From Bdellovibrionales bacterium (GTDB taxonomy: Bacteria > Bdellovibrionota_C > UBA2361 > SZUA-149 > JAGRAN01), in the NCBI GenBank assembly GCA_020434585.1, contig JAGRAN010000070.1, positions 1-41,497 on the forward strand: a stretch of DNA of 41,497 nucleotides, in the 5' to 3' direction. The translations under genes were made by a program, and so were the position numbers. Each line of letters starts with the position of its first letter. Positions within the stretch are counted from its first letter, which is position 1. Positions 16,194 through 24,817 of this stretch are shown here, piece by piece. Under the pieces are notes generated by a model that had not been told where the DNA came from, ran no database searches, and was given only the letters and a program-made list of their open reading frames with translations.

Positions 16194-17093
16194 ATGCGAG
16201 TAGGGTATATCGGCCTAGGAAAAATGGGCGCGAATCAGGTTCGCAGACTTTTGGGCGGCGGGCATGAAGTTTGCGGTTACGACCGCAGCGCGGATGTGGT
16301 GAAAGAGCTGGCCGGCGAAGGAATGCAGCCCGCCGATTCAGTTGAAGACTTGGCCGCGAAGCTCGACTCGCCGCGCATTTTCTGGATGCTCGTTCCGCAG
16401 GGAGACCCGATCGACAACACAATTACTGCCCTAAAGTCGAAAATTTCACCGGGAGATATAATTGTCGACGGGGGCAACTCAAATTTCAAAGATAGCATGC
16501 GTCGAGCCGCGGCACTCAAAGAGCATGGTATCCATTATCTAGATATTGGAACTAGCGGCGGTGTCTGGGGTCTTGAATTCGGTTACTGCATGATGATTGG
16601 CGGTGACAAGTCTGCATTTCAGACAGTTGAGCCACTCCTTAAAACACTCGCTCCCAAGGATGGGTATCTTTACATCGGTGCGAGCGGTTCTGGTCATTAC
16701 GTTAAGATGATTCATAACGGCATCGAGTACGCGTTGATGCAGGCTTATGCCGAAGGATTTGATTTGCTTGAAGCCTGTCAGTTTGATGTTGATATGCCGG
16801 CAGTTGCCGATTTATGGAATCACGGGAGTGTCATCAGATCTTGGCTGCTGGAGCTGGGAGCTAGAGCGCTTAAGGAAGACCCAAAACTTTCTGAACTAGA
16901 AGGTTGGGTTAATGATTCAGGAATGGGCCGCTGGACTGCGCATGAATCGATTGATCTTTCAGTGCCTGCGCCAACCATTACCGCCGCGTTGTTTGCCCGC
17001 TTCCGTTCGAGAAGGAGCAATACTTTTAGCGATAGGTTTCTTTCAGCTCTGCGCAATCAGTTCGGCGGTCATGCCGTTAAAGAAGCGAAGTAA
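16194..17093 (+). CDS. gnd: 6-phosphogluconate dehydrogenase (decarboxylating), short form
   Basis: At 299 aa this is the short class of 6PGDH (GntZ/YqeC type), missing the long C-terminal domain of the enterobacterial enzyme. Visible are the Rossmann GLGKMG (7-12), DGGNS (92-96), GTSGGVWG (119-126) and the catalytic Lys171 with Asn175 in HYVKMIHNGIE. It oxidises 6-phosphogluconate to ribulose 5-phosphate and CO2. The short class is often NAD-dependent, and the Asp at the end of the second strand (CGYDRS) fits NAD preference, but this is not proven. An AGGGGGG ribosome site precedes the ATG, and zwf follows after 16 bases. Confidence 0.94.
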   Translation: MRVGYIGLGKMGANQVRRLLGGGHEVCGYDRSADVVKELAGEGMQPADSVEDLAAKLDSPRIFWMLVPQGDPIDNTITALKSKISPGDIIVDGGNSNFKDSMRRAAALKEHGIHYLDIGTSGGVWGLEFGYCMMIGGDKSAFQTVEPLLKTLAPKDGYLYIGASGSGHYVKMIHNGIEYALMQAYAEGFDLLEACQFDVDMPAVADLWNHGSVIRSWLLELGARALKEDPKLSELEGWVNDSGMGRWTAHESIDLSVPAPTITAALFARFRSRRSNTFSDRFLSALRNQFGGHAVKEAK

Positions 17094-17109
17094 GGTCTAG
17101 GAGGACAGA

Positions 17110-18660
17110 GTGGCGAATCCGTTTGAGTCTGCGCAGTCAAGTTCGTTTGCGATTCGTCCGAGTGTTGTCGTTATTTTCGGTGCGACCGGCGACCTGACTC
17201 ATCGCAAACTTGTTCCTGGTTTGTATAACCTTTCCGTCGACGGCCATTTGCCGACACATTTCTCTTTGGTTGGCTTTGCCAGGCGGGAATGGACAGACGC
17301 TGAGCTTAGAGCTTCGCTGCTGGAAGGAGTAGAAAAGCACTCACGGCGGCGCAAAATTGATCAGGCGATTTGGAACGAGTTTGCGTCGCATTGCCACTAC
17401 GTTGTCGGGGGCTTCAGGGATCCTGCTGCGTATGAGGTCCTCAAATCGAAGCTAAATGAGCTTGATAAGGCGGCAGGAGTTGAGCACGATAGAATATTTT
17501 ATTTCGCGACTTCTCCTAACTTTTTCGAACTAATTGCCGGCATGCTCAAGGACGTTGGTCTATTGGAGCGCGGCCGCGAAGGCTACCGGGAAGCACCGCG
17601 CTCTAGAGTGATTGTAGAGAAGCCTTTTGGACGCGACCTTTCAAGTGCACGTGAACTTAACACAGCGCTGCTGCACTCGATGGATGAAGACCAAATTTAC
17701 CGAATCGATCACTACCTTGGGAAGGAAACGGTTCAAAATTTACTGGTGTTTCGATTTGCCAACGGAATTTTCGAGCCAATTTGGAACCACAAGTATATTG
17801 ATCACGTTGAAATTTCGGTCTGCGAGTCGATCGGAGTCGGATCGCGCGCCGGATACTTCGATAAAGCAGGCATCTTGCGTGACATCGTTCAGAATCATGC
17901 GCTGCAGCTCCTCTGCCTGGTTGGACTAGAACCCCCGGTTGCGTTTGAAGCCGATGCGGTGCGAGATGAGAAAGTTAAGGTCCTTCGCTCTGTGCATCGG
18001 TTGAATGCAGCGGAAGTCCGGCAGAATGTAGTTCGAGCGAGGTACCTCGCCGGCTCAGTTGCAGGAGAGAAAGTTAACGGCTACCTGGCTGAAGAAGGAG
18101 TCGATCCTGACTCTGAAACCGAAACCTTTGTCGCCATGAGGCTTGCGATCGACAACTGGCGCTGGGCGGGAGTGCCGTTTTTTCTTCGAGCGGGCAAGCG
18201 TCTGGCCAAACGTGTTACCGAAATTTCGATTCACTTTAGAAGCGCCCCGCATACGTTGTTTCAGGGGGAAGACCTGGAGCTGCTGCGACCTAACATACTT
18301 TCGTTTGAAATCCAGCCAGACGAAGGAATTTCCTTGCGTATCAGCTCCAAACCTCCCGGTCCTAGAGTTCGTGTGCAGGAAGTAAATATGGATTTTAGCT
18401 ACGGCACTTCATTTGGAATTGAGCCGCCGGAAGCGTATGAGCGTCTGTTGCTTGATTGTATGCGCGCAGACCCGACACTGTTTACCCGCAACGATGAAAT
18501 CGAAGAGGCTTGGGACCTTGTTTCACCTTTGCTTTCTATGTGGGAAAGTAAGGAAGGGCAGACTCCTCCCGTTTACGGTTACGAGTCAGGAACCTGGGGG
18601 CCCAAAGCTGCCGATGAATTGCTGCAGCGCGAAATTGGTCGGGGCTGGAGGAGGCTTTAG
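17110..18660 (+). CDS. zwf: Glucose-6-phosphate 1-dehydrogenase
   Basis: The 516-aa protein starts at a GTG with an AGGAGG site 7 bases upstream. The nucleotide-binding GATGD (24-28), EKPFGRD (170-176) and the active-site RIDHYLGKE (198-206, catalytic His in the family) are intact. It catalyses the first oxidative pentose phosphate step and makes NADPH. The stop is adjacent to or overlaps the start of the opcA-like gene, which in cyanobacteria encodes an allosteric activator of this enzyme. Length and motifs are normal. Confidence 0.97.
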   Translation: MANPFESAQSSSFAIRPSVVVIFGATGDLTHRKLVPGLYNLSVDGHLPTHFSLVGFARREWTDAELRASLLEGVEKHSRRRKIDQAIWNEFASHCHYVVGGFRDPAAYEVLKSKLNELDKAAGVEHDRIFYFATSPNFFELIAGMLKDVGLLERGREGYREAPRSRVIVEKPFGRDLSSARELNTALLHSMDEDQIYRIDHYLGKETVQNLLVFRFANGIFEPIWNHKYIDHVEISVCESIGVGSRAGYFDKAGILRDIVQNHALQLLCLVGLEPPVAFEADAVRDEKVKVLRSVHRLNAAEVRQNVVRARYLAGSVAGEKVNGYLAEEGVDPDSETETFVAMRLAIDNWRWAGVPFFLRAGKRLAKRVTEISIHFRSAPHTLFQGEDLELLRPNILSFEIQPDEGISLRISSKPPGPRVRVQEVNMDFSYGTSFGIEPPEAYERLLLDCMRADPTLFTRNDEIEEAWDLVSPLLSMWESKEGQTPPVYGYESGTWGPKAADELLQREIGRGWRRL

Positions 18661-18662
18661 TG

Positions 18663-19901
18663 ATGTCGGTCGGAAAGGTTGAGGTGCCGCCGTCGGAAAT
18701 CCGCAGCGCACTCGCGTCAAGTTGGAATGACGCAGCAACTGACGACGTACGGGATGCGAAAGCGCACGGTGAGAAAGATCAGTCGATGCGCATACGAGCG
18801 ACGCTAAGCAACATAATCATGCTGCTTCCTCCGTCGCCCGATAAGAAGATAAATTCTAGGATCGACGCTCTAATCGAGTCTCTCTGCATAGTGCACCCCT
18901 CCCGTTTTTTCATAATTGAGATGCTGGACTCATCAGCCGACGGGGGGGATCTGCGAACCGCAGTGTCTTCGCGCTGTGTGCTAGCAAGTTCTGGTTCTCA
19001 CGTCTGTTCCGAAGAGATCTATATTTCAGTCAAACCGGCGGCCGCTCAACATATTCCGAACCTTCTGCTGTCAAACTTGGTACCGGATGTTGCGGCTGAT
19101 TTGCTGTTGCTAGGGAACCCTCTGGATGGGGACTGCCCGGTTGAGGAGCAGGGAGTGTTGCAGCTGGTTGCCGCGAGCGATCGGATGAGTGATCGAGTGA
19201 TCTTCGATTCTTCCCGCTTTGAGTCTTTTGGGGAATGCTTGCAATCGATAATTGCCCAAAGCAGCGATGACGCTGGCCAAAGCAGCTTCGGGGTCTCCGG
19301 AATTTACAGTGAGCAGAATTATAAGTTTCGAGACGTGAATTGGCGGCGGCTGCGTCGCTGGCGCTCGCTGGTCCGCGAGCAGTTTAATCTTGATCGCATT
19401 TCCGGGCGCACTGATTCTCTTGCCACCATCGAAATCGTAACGGCAGACAAGAACGCTCAGCCTAGGATGGGTGCAGATGCAGTATTGCTTGGCGCGTGGA
19501 TTGGCTCCTCGCTTAACTCGACATTCCAAACTTTCACCAAAGATGACTCGCAGCTGAATGTCGACCTTTTCGGCACTGATACGGTTCGAAAAATGTCGTT
19601 TAAAGGCGAGCCTAATGCAAGCCTCGAAGATGGGACGCTGCTTGAGCTTAGGTTTGAATTTGGTTCGGCGGATGATCGCTTGGTACTTTCGCTGAGGCGT
19701 TCGGTCGATCAGCAGAATATAGTCGTGAGTGTGGAAGAAGATTCTGCGTCTGAATTCGTCAGGCGCGTGTCTTATGTGGAGAGTAGTTTTGAAGAACTCG
19801 TGCTTGACGATGTGGTGTCAAACGACCGCGGCCTCGAGTTTAGTCAGGTGTTTGAAGCCGCAATCAACCTGACTAATAACTTTAAAGGACAGAGCTATTA
19901 A
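18663..19901 (+). CDS. opcA: OpcA-type glucose-6-phosphate dehydrogenase assembly protein
   Basis: I start at the ATG at 18663; a GTG at 18660 directly precedes it and overlaps the zwf stop. The 412-aa protein has the OpcA pattern: an N-terminal RATLSNIIMLLP region, NLLLSNLVPDVAADLLLLGN (near 130-150) and the hallmark DVNWRRLRRWRSLVREQF (near residue 225). OpcA binds G6PDH and tunes its activity or oligomer state in cyanobacteria and actinobacteria. The gene order after zwf supports the call. Sequence conservation in the N-terminal 50 residues is low. Confidence 0.87.
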   Translation: MSVGKVEVPPSEIRSALASSWNDAATDDVRDAKAHGEKDQSMRIRATLSNIIMLLPPSPDKKINSRIDALIESLCIVHPSRFFIIEMLDSSADGGDLRTAVSSRCVLASSGSHVCSEEIYISVKPAAAQHIPNLLLSNLVPDVAADLLLLGNPLDGDCPVEEQGVLQLVAASDRMSDRVIFDSSRFESFGECLQSIIAQSSDDAGQSSFGVSGIYSEQNYKFRDVNWRRLRRWRSLVREQFNLDRISGRTDSLATIEIVTADKNAQPRMGADAVLLGAWIGSSLNSTFQTFTKDDSQLNVDLFGTDTVRKMSFKGEPNASLEDGTLLELRFEFGSADDRLVLSLRRSVDQQNIVVSVEEDSASEFVRRVSYVESSFEELVLDDVVSNDRGLEFSQVFEAAINLTNNFKGQSY

Positions 19902-21059
19902 ATGATTTCATTGTCGTTGAACCCCGAGACGGAATCCCTACGCAAGGAACTTCGCAGCTGGTTGAAGGACAACCCGCCGCCGCAGCTCGCTGAGAAAGTT
20001 TCCTTGGAGGAGTTTATCAATGTATCCCGGGTGTGGCAGGGCAAACTTGCGTCGGGCAATTGGGTCGGGGTGCATTGGCCTGAGGAATTTGGCGGGCGAG
20101 GCTTAAGCATCGTGGAGGAAGCGGTGGTGCAGGAAGTTCTTGCTGAGGCTGGATCACCGCAGCTAATTAATATTTTCGGCCTGACCATGGTCGGTCCCGT
20201 GCTAATTAAACACGGAAGTTCTGATCAGAAAAAGCGTTTTCTGCCGAAGATTCTTACTGCCGAAGAGGTTTGGTGTCAGGGTTTTAGCGAACCGGAAGCA
20301 GGTTCTGATTTGGCGTCGCTTAAGTCGACGGCGGTGCTGAACGATTCGGGAGACTGGATAATCGAAGGACAGAAGGTTTGGACATCGTTTGCTCAGGTCG
20401 CCGAGTGGTGCTTCATGCTCGCTCGCACCGACAGCGCGGCTGCGAAGCACAAAGGATTAAGTTATTTTCTGGTGCCGATGAAGTCCGAAGGCATTACCGT
20501 TCGGCCGCTGACACAAATATCCGGTGACAAGGAGTTTAACGAAGTATTTTTCGACAACGTGGCGGTGCCGCCGGAAAATATGGTTGGTAAGCCGGGCGAC
20601 GGCTGGAACATAGCGATATCGACTTTGATGTACGAGCGGGTCGTGCTGACTTTTGCACGGCATCTTCAATCTGAGTCAGCTCTCCAGGACATTGCGAGAC
20701 TACTCGAAGAGCGAAGTGCAAGTGAAGATCTGCGTGCTCGCTACGGGATGCTGAAAGCAAAATCTATGGCGCTTCGTGCGCTCGCATTAAGCCATCTTGT
20801 GCAGTACAAGGACGGCGGTCACCCTGGGCCGGAAGGCTCAATGGATAAGCTCCTGTGGTCCGAAGTTTTTCAGGAAATCAACGAGTTTGGCTTGGAGCTT
20901 CTCGGAGCTGATTCGGTTTATAGCGATGGTGAGTGTGCATGGGCCGATGGTCTGTTTCAGCACCGCTATTTGTATTCTCGGGGACGTACCATCGCTGCCG
21001 GTACCTCAGAGATTCAACGAGGCATCATTGCCCAAAGAGTTCTTGGACTCCCGCGTTAA
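19902..21059 (+). CDS. Acyl-CoA dehydrogenase
   Basis: The ATG follows the opcA stop with no gap, so translation is probably coupled. The 385-aa flavoprotein shows the FAD/substrate motif WCQGFSEPEAGSDLASLKST near residues 124-143, VWTSFAQVAEWCFMLARTD near 160-178, and the C-terminal AAGTSEIQRGIIAQRVLGLP near 364-383, all classic for the family. Such enzymes introduce a trans-2 double bond into acyl-CoA. Chain-length or branched-chain specificity is not readable. Its presence in a pentose phosphate operon is unusual and may reflect only co-transcription. Confidence 0.93.
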   Translation: MISLSLNPETESLRKELRSWLKDNPPPQLAEKVSLEEFINVSRVWQGKLASGNWVGVHWPEEFGGRGLSIVEEAVVQEVLAEAGSPQLINIFGLTMVGPVLIKHGSSDQKKRFLPKILTAEEVWCQGFSEPEAGSDLASLKSTAVLNDSGDWIIEGQKVWTSFAQVAEWCFMLARTDSAAAKHKGLSYFLVPMKSEGITVRPLTQISGDKEFNEVFFDNVAVPPENMVGKPGDGWNIAISTLMYERVVLTFARHLQSESALQDIARLLEERSASEDLRARYGMLKAKSMALRALALSHLVQYKDGGHPGPEGSMDKLLWSEVFQEINEFGLELLGADSVYSDGECAWADGLFQHRYLYSRGRTIAAGTSEIQRGIIAQRVLGLPR

Positions 21060-21061
21060 TT

Positions 21062-21862
21062 ATGACGCTGGCGGCGCTACGAGAGAGGTTCGGCGGAGCA
21101 GGACGAAATCCCGCCGACGAACTTGAGCTTGCAAAGTCATGCGGAGATACCCTTCCATACCGCTCGTTAATTGTTATAGAGGAGTGCGGCGAGCCGCTTA
21201 GCGAATTGCCGCGATCTGAATTTGCCCGATTCGAACCGCATCCGTACTTGGCTGCTGGGGCGCAATACGAAGGAGCTTCTCCATTTTGGGTTCGGGAAGG
21301 CGTTCTCTTTCGCTTGATGGCGGCTCAGGAGCTGTTGCGTCAACGAAAGCCGAATTGGGGACTAAAAATTTTCGACGCATACCGACCTAACCAAGTTCAG
21401 GAATACATGGTGAGATATACGCGAAACCAGGTTGCCGCTGAGCGCGGGATTGATCCCGACAGCGCCTCCGACGAACAGTTGGCTTCTATCATGAGTGAAG
21501 TTTACAAAGTTTGGGCGATGCCAAGTGAAGACCTGGCTCTGCCAACCCCCCATAGTACCGGTTCAGCAGTTGATTTGACATTGATCGACTCCCGCGGAGA
21601 GGTGGTCGATATGGGCGGGGAAATTGACGCAATCTGCAGCGAAACGCTGCCAAACTTTTACCGAAGTTCTACAGATGATTACGGTGTGCGGATGCATGCA
21701 AACAGAAGTTTATTAAACGAGATAATGTCAGAGGCCGGATTTTGCAGGCTGCCTCATGAGTGGTGGCACTTTTCTTATGGGGACCAAATGTGGGGGCTTT
21801 TGAAGTCTCTGCAAGGCAGCAGAGACGTTGCTGCAATTTACGGGAGAGTCGCTGACTGGTAG
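21062..21862 (+). CDS. D-Ala-D-Ala dipeptidase, VanX/DdpX family
   Basis: I start at the ATG at 21062, two bases after the preceding stop; the frame is open further upstream inside the previous gene. The 266-aa protein keeps the M15D zinc site: HSTGSAVD (His164, Asp171) and EWWHFSYG (Glu233, His236), plus the DAYRP Arg108 region. VanX enzymes hydrolyse D-Ala-D-Ala. Homologues outside van clusters serve cell-wall dipeptide recycling. No signal peptide is visible, so it is probably cytoplasmic. No vanH/vanA genes are nearby, so a resistance role is not supported. Confidence 0.92.
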   Translation: MTLAALRERFGGAGRNPADELELAKSCGDTLPYRSLIVIEECGEPLSELPRSEFARFEPHPYLAAGAQYEGASPFWVREGVLFRLMAAQELLRQRKPNWGLKIFDAYRPNQVQEYMVRYTRNQVAAERGIDPDSASDEQLASIMSEVYKVWAMPSEDLALPTPHSTGSAVDLTLIDSRGEVVDMGGEIDAICSETLPNFYRSSTDDYGVRMHANRSLLNEIMSEAGFCRLPHEWWHFSYGDQMWGLLKSLQGSRDVAAIYGRVADW

Positions 21863-21877
21863 CAAATATTGATTGTG

Positions 21878-22462
21878 CTAAGCTGCCGCATCGGTTTTGA
21901 CGCCGAGAAGTAAGTCCTCCAAGAAGAACGCCGAAAGTTGCGCGCGTCCCTCTAGTGCAGCTTTGCCGTAGAGCGAAGCTGCTTGCTGACGAACTGTTTT
22001 CTCAGAAGTGGAGCGAATTTCAGCAATTTCTTTGTGGCTCAGTCCTTTAAGCAAAAGCAGACCGACTTCCTTTTCAGCGTCGGTGAGTCTCCATTCTTCG
22101 AACTGAACGTCAATTGCCTGGCCCAACCCCGTCAGTAGCGAAGCTGTCTCAGCGCGCCACTTCTTCGCATCTTCACGAGCTGAAACCATGTCCGCGAACA
22201 GCACGCGATTCTTAGCATGCGATTTTTTAAGTAGCTGCCGCATTAGGTACAGCGCTCCGGCAGTCGCTGCTAGGACAACTACTCCCTCGGTTACTAGGTG
22301 TGACAGGGTAGCGCCTTCAATACGGTCTTCAACTAAATCTGCGACCGTCAATGCAGCAACCAGAACCAGCGCGACGATAATTACGATGCGTTCCTTGGTT
22401 CCGCTCTCCTCCTCGAAAGGCTCTTTACTCTCGTATCTCGGTGCGCGAGGTCGTACCGCCAT
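21878..22462 (-). CDS. Membrane-anchored LuxR-type HTH regulator
   Basis: The 194-aa protein has two hydrophobic spans at about residues 26-43 (IVIIVALVLVAALTVADL) and 57-74 (LVTEGVVVLAATAGALYL). They are followed by a helical linker and a C-terminal LuxR/GerE helix-turn-helix (WRLTDAEKEVGLLLLKGLSH, KEIAEIRSTSEKTVRQQAAS). The DNA-binding domain would sit on the cytoplasmic side of a hairpin membrane anchor. There is no response-regulator receiver domain, so the signal is unknown. It is convergent with the dipeptidase gene (15 bases apart) and divergent from the TetR-efflux operon, which it could influence. Confidence 0.85.
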   Translation of the reverse strand: MAVRPRAPRYESKEPFEEESGTKERIVIIVALVLVAALTVADLVEDRIEGATLSHLVTEGVVVLAATAGALYLMRQLLKKSHAKNRVLFADMVSAREDAKKWRAETASLLTGLGQAIDVQFEEWRLTDAEKEVGLLLLKGLSHKEIAEIRSTSEKTVRQQAASLYGKAALEGRAQLSAFFLEDLLLGVKTDAAA

Positions 22463-22619
22463 TTTACAGAAGCTCCTTAAGTTCGAAGTATATCCAGGCA
22501 GAACTCAGCCTTTTTGCATCGGTTTCCTGGGCTATTTTAGGCCGCCGCTTCCCCTAAAGTAAACAGTCAGGATTACCTTGTTTATGGCGATGATGAAGAC
22601 AGGTCCTCACGTAATATAT

Positions 22620-22694
22620 TGATATTATTGCCATTAGCTTCGAGTAAGTGTCTGTGATATTATTGAAACAACTGATTCAATCAAGCGTTTGATT
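22620..22694. promoter_or_regulatory. Repeat cluster upstream of the TetR gene, candidate operator
   Basis: An 11-base direct repeat TGATATTATTG occurs at 22620-22630 and 22655-22665. Inverted repeats follow: ATTGAA/TTCAAT (22662-22667 with 22676-22681) and AATCAA/TTGATT with a GCGT spacer (22679-22694), ending two bases before the TetR start. TetR regulators usually bind such sites in their own promoter. The assignment is inference. Confidence 0.5.
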
Positions 22695-22696
22695 TA

Positions 22697-23347
22697 ATGG
22701 CGGCCGATTCCACCCAACAAAAGATTCTTGATTCTGCGGAGCGCTTGTTTGGCGAGTATGGCATTGGTGCGACTTCTCTTAGAAGCATCATCGCGGATGC
22801 TGACGTAAATATCGCTGCTATTCATTATCACTTTGGTTCGAAGGACGAGCTGGTCAGGGAAGTTTTTGGCAGACGGATTAATGAAGTTAATGAAGTTCGC
22901 CTGTCCAATCTGCAAGTGCTGCGCGAAAAGTATTCTGGTTCGTCCGTTCCAGTTGAGGAACTATTCCGAGCGTTTCTTGCTCCGGCGGTAGCGCTGACGA
23001 GAGACGAATCTCGAGGAGGCCTATCGTTTGCGCGTCTTGTAGCGAGAGCTCACGCGGAAACAGACGCTGCTGTGCAAGCTGTTCTATTTAGCGAGCTAAA
23101 AACAGTCCTTGAGCAGTACCTTGGGGAGCTGGAGAAGAGCGCACCTCATCTGACTTTGAATGAGAGAAGAATGAGAATGCTTTTCGCAGCCGGCGCGATG
23201 GTTCAGACAATGCTGCTTCCGCTCAGACCTGATTTTATGGAGCATTTTTTCGAAGGCGATTTAAGTCAGGAGAGCATGATCGAAAATCTAGTTCGATTTT
23301 GCACCGTTGGAATGGAGTCCGGTTCTTTAAATGAGGCCGGACGATGA
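22697..23347 (+). CDS. TetR-family transcriptional regulator
   Basis: The 216-aa protein has the standard N-terminal TetR HTH (KILDSAERLFGEYGIGATSL, then ADVNIAAIHYHFGSKDELVR) in residues 9-55 and a helical ligand-binding C-terminal domain. It is the first gene of the efflux operon, and its stop overlaps the outer-membrane factor start by ATGA. It most likely represses this operon until an exported compound binds. The ligand cannot be predicted. The candidate operator overlaps its start region. Confidence 0.92.
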   Translation: MAADSTQQKILDSAERLFGEYGIGATSLRSIIADADVNIAAIHYHFGSKDELVREVFGRRINEVNEVRLSNLQVLREKYSGSSVPVEELFRAFLAPAVALTRDESRGGLSFARLVARAHAETDAAVQAVLFSELKTVLEQYLGELEKSAPHLTLNERRMRMLFAAGAMVQTMLLPLRPDFMEHFFEGDLSQESMIENLVRFCTVGMESGSLNEAGR

Positions 23348-24816
23348 GGTTTAGCCGCATGCTTCTATCAGTATGCTTGGTGTCAGCCTGCAGTCCATAT
23401 TCTCCCCGTCTCGATCGATCGGCGCTGGAAAAAGTTCCTTCGGACTATCGTGCAGAAAAGTTTGTAGCGGCCGATGCTCCACGCGAGCAAATCCATCAGC
23501 GCTGGTGGGAGGCTTTCGGAGATGCAAGATTGAATTCTCTCGTAGAGGAAGCCCTGCAGAGCAACCGTTCTCTGCAAGCGGCCTGGAGCAGGCTAGCTCA
23601 GGTGCGCGAGGCGGCTGTAATTGCCGGAAGCACTCAGTATCCGCAGATAGATGCGGGAGGTGGTGCCACAAGAAACAAAATTGACGATGATGCACTGCGT
23701 TTGCAAGACGGAACGACAATACCGAGCAAGCAGTACTATAACCGCTTTGTTGTTCAGAGTGGACTTTCTTTTGAGGCAGATATTTGGAAGCGCATTGCGT
23801 CGCAGAAGACTGCTGCGGAGTTTGAAGCGGAAGCCGTGCAAGCTGACGTCGAGCAGACGGCGTTGTTATTGTCGGGGACGGTTGTCGAACTTTGGTTCAG
23901 GGCAAAGGAGCTGCAGTCTCTGCTGGACGTGCTTAACGATCAGATTCAGGTTGGCTCAACCCTGCTAGAGCTGACGGAACTGCGCTTCGCAGTCGGGAAA
24001 GGTACAGCGCTTGCAGTTTTGCAGCAGCGTCAACAGCTTGCCGCAACAAAGTCTGAATTGCCGCGAGTGCAGCGCAACCTTGAAGAGGTGCGTAGCCAAC
24101 TGGCAGTGCTAATCGGGAAGCCGCCGTCTGCTGCAGTTGAACTTGAGGTTATTGAAGGCACCCTGCCTGACTTGCCGCCGCTGCCAGAATTTGTTTCGCC
24201 GCTTGATTTGCTCGAAGCGAGGCCCGATCTGAGAGCCGCACAAAGCAGAATGTCCGGAGCGGAATACAGCATCGCTTCGGCTCTCGCAGACAGGTTCCCC
24301 CGGCTGACACTGGGCCTATCGTATGAATTTAGCGCAGCAGAATTTTCGGATGCGTTCACTCGGGAGGCTGGCAGTATTGCTGCTAACTTGCTTGTCCCGT
24401 TAGTCGACGGGGGAAGGCGCAGAGCGGAAGTTCGCCGGCAGACCGCGCGTGCGGAGGAGCTATGGCATTCGTTTGCCGATACTTACTTGAACGCGCTTGG
24501 CGATGTTGAAGCTTCTATCGCGAGGGAGTATTGGCAGGGAAAACTGCTCGAACGTTTAAGCAGTCAGTTTAAACTTTCGCAAGCAACGCTAAGAGAGTCG
24601 AAGTCGAGATATATTAACGGACTTACTGACTACGTTGATGTCATTGTGGCCGTTCAGGCGTCCCAGGAAGTTGAACGCCGCGTCCTTACGGAAACGCGTG
24701 AATTACTAGTCACTAGAGCACGGCTATACCGAGCACTCGGTGGACGCTGGCACAAAAATACCGTCACACCAGATGGTTTTAATCCCCGTGAAAATAATCA
24801 ATCTAAGGTGTCCTAA
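23344..24816 (+). CDS. Outer-membrane efflux lipoprotein, NodT/OprM type
   Basis: The 490-aa protein opens with a lipoprotein signal peptide ending in LVSAC (Cys16). It then shows the RND outer-membrane factor pattern: IHQRWWEAFGDARLNSLVEE, LQAAWSRLAQVREAAVIAGS, and later LDLLEARPDLRAAQSRMSGA, a repeat of TolC-like helical and strand segments. It should form the trimeric exit channel for the adjacent MFP and RND proteins. The start overlaps the TetR stop by 4 bases. Length fits the family. Confidence 0.93.
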   Translation: MRFSRMLLSVCLVSACSPYSPRLDRSALEKVPSDYRAEKFVAADAPREQIHQRWWEAFGDARLNSLVEEALQSNRSLQAAWSRLAQVREAAVIAGSTQYPQIDAGGGATRNKIDDDALRLQDGTTIPSKQYYNRFVVQSGLSFEADIWKRIASQKTAAEFEAEAVQADVEQTALLLSGTVVELWFRAKELQSLLDVLNDQIQVGSTLLELTELRFAVGKGTALAVLQQRQQLAATKSELPRVQRNLEEVRSQLAVLIGKPPSAAVELEVIEGTLPDLPPLPEFVSPLDLLEARPDLRAAQSRMSGAEYSIASALADRFPRLTLGLSYEFSAAEFSDAFTREAGSIAANLLVPLVDGGRRRAEVRRQTARAEELWHSFADTYLNALGDVEASIAREYWQGKLLERLSSQFKLSQATLRESKSRYINGLTDYVDVIVAVQASQEVERRVLTETRELLVTRARLYRALGGRWHKNTVTPDGFNPRENNQSKVS

Positions 24817-24817
24817 G

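Noticed and set aside
21062..21862. VanX-like gene as a glycopeptide resistance gene
   Set aside because: No vanH, vanA or vanRS genes are nearby; the protein fits a peptidoglycan dipeptide recycling role.
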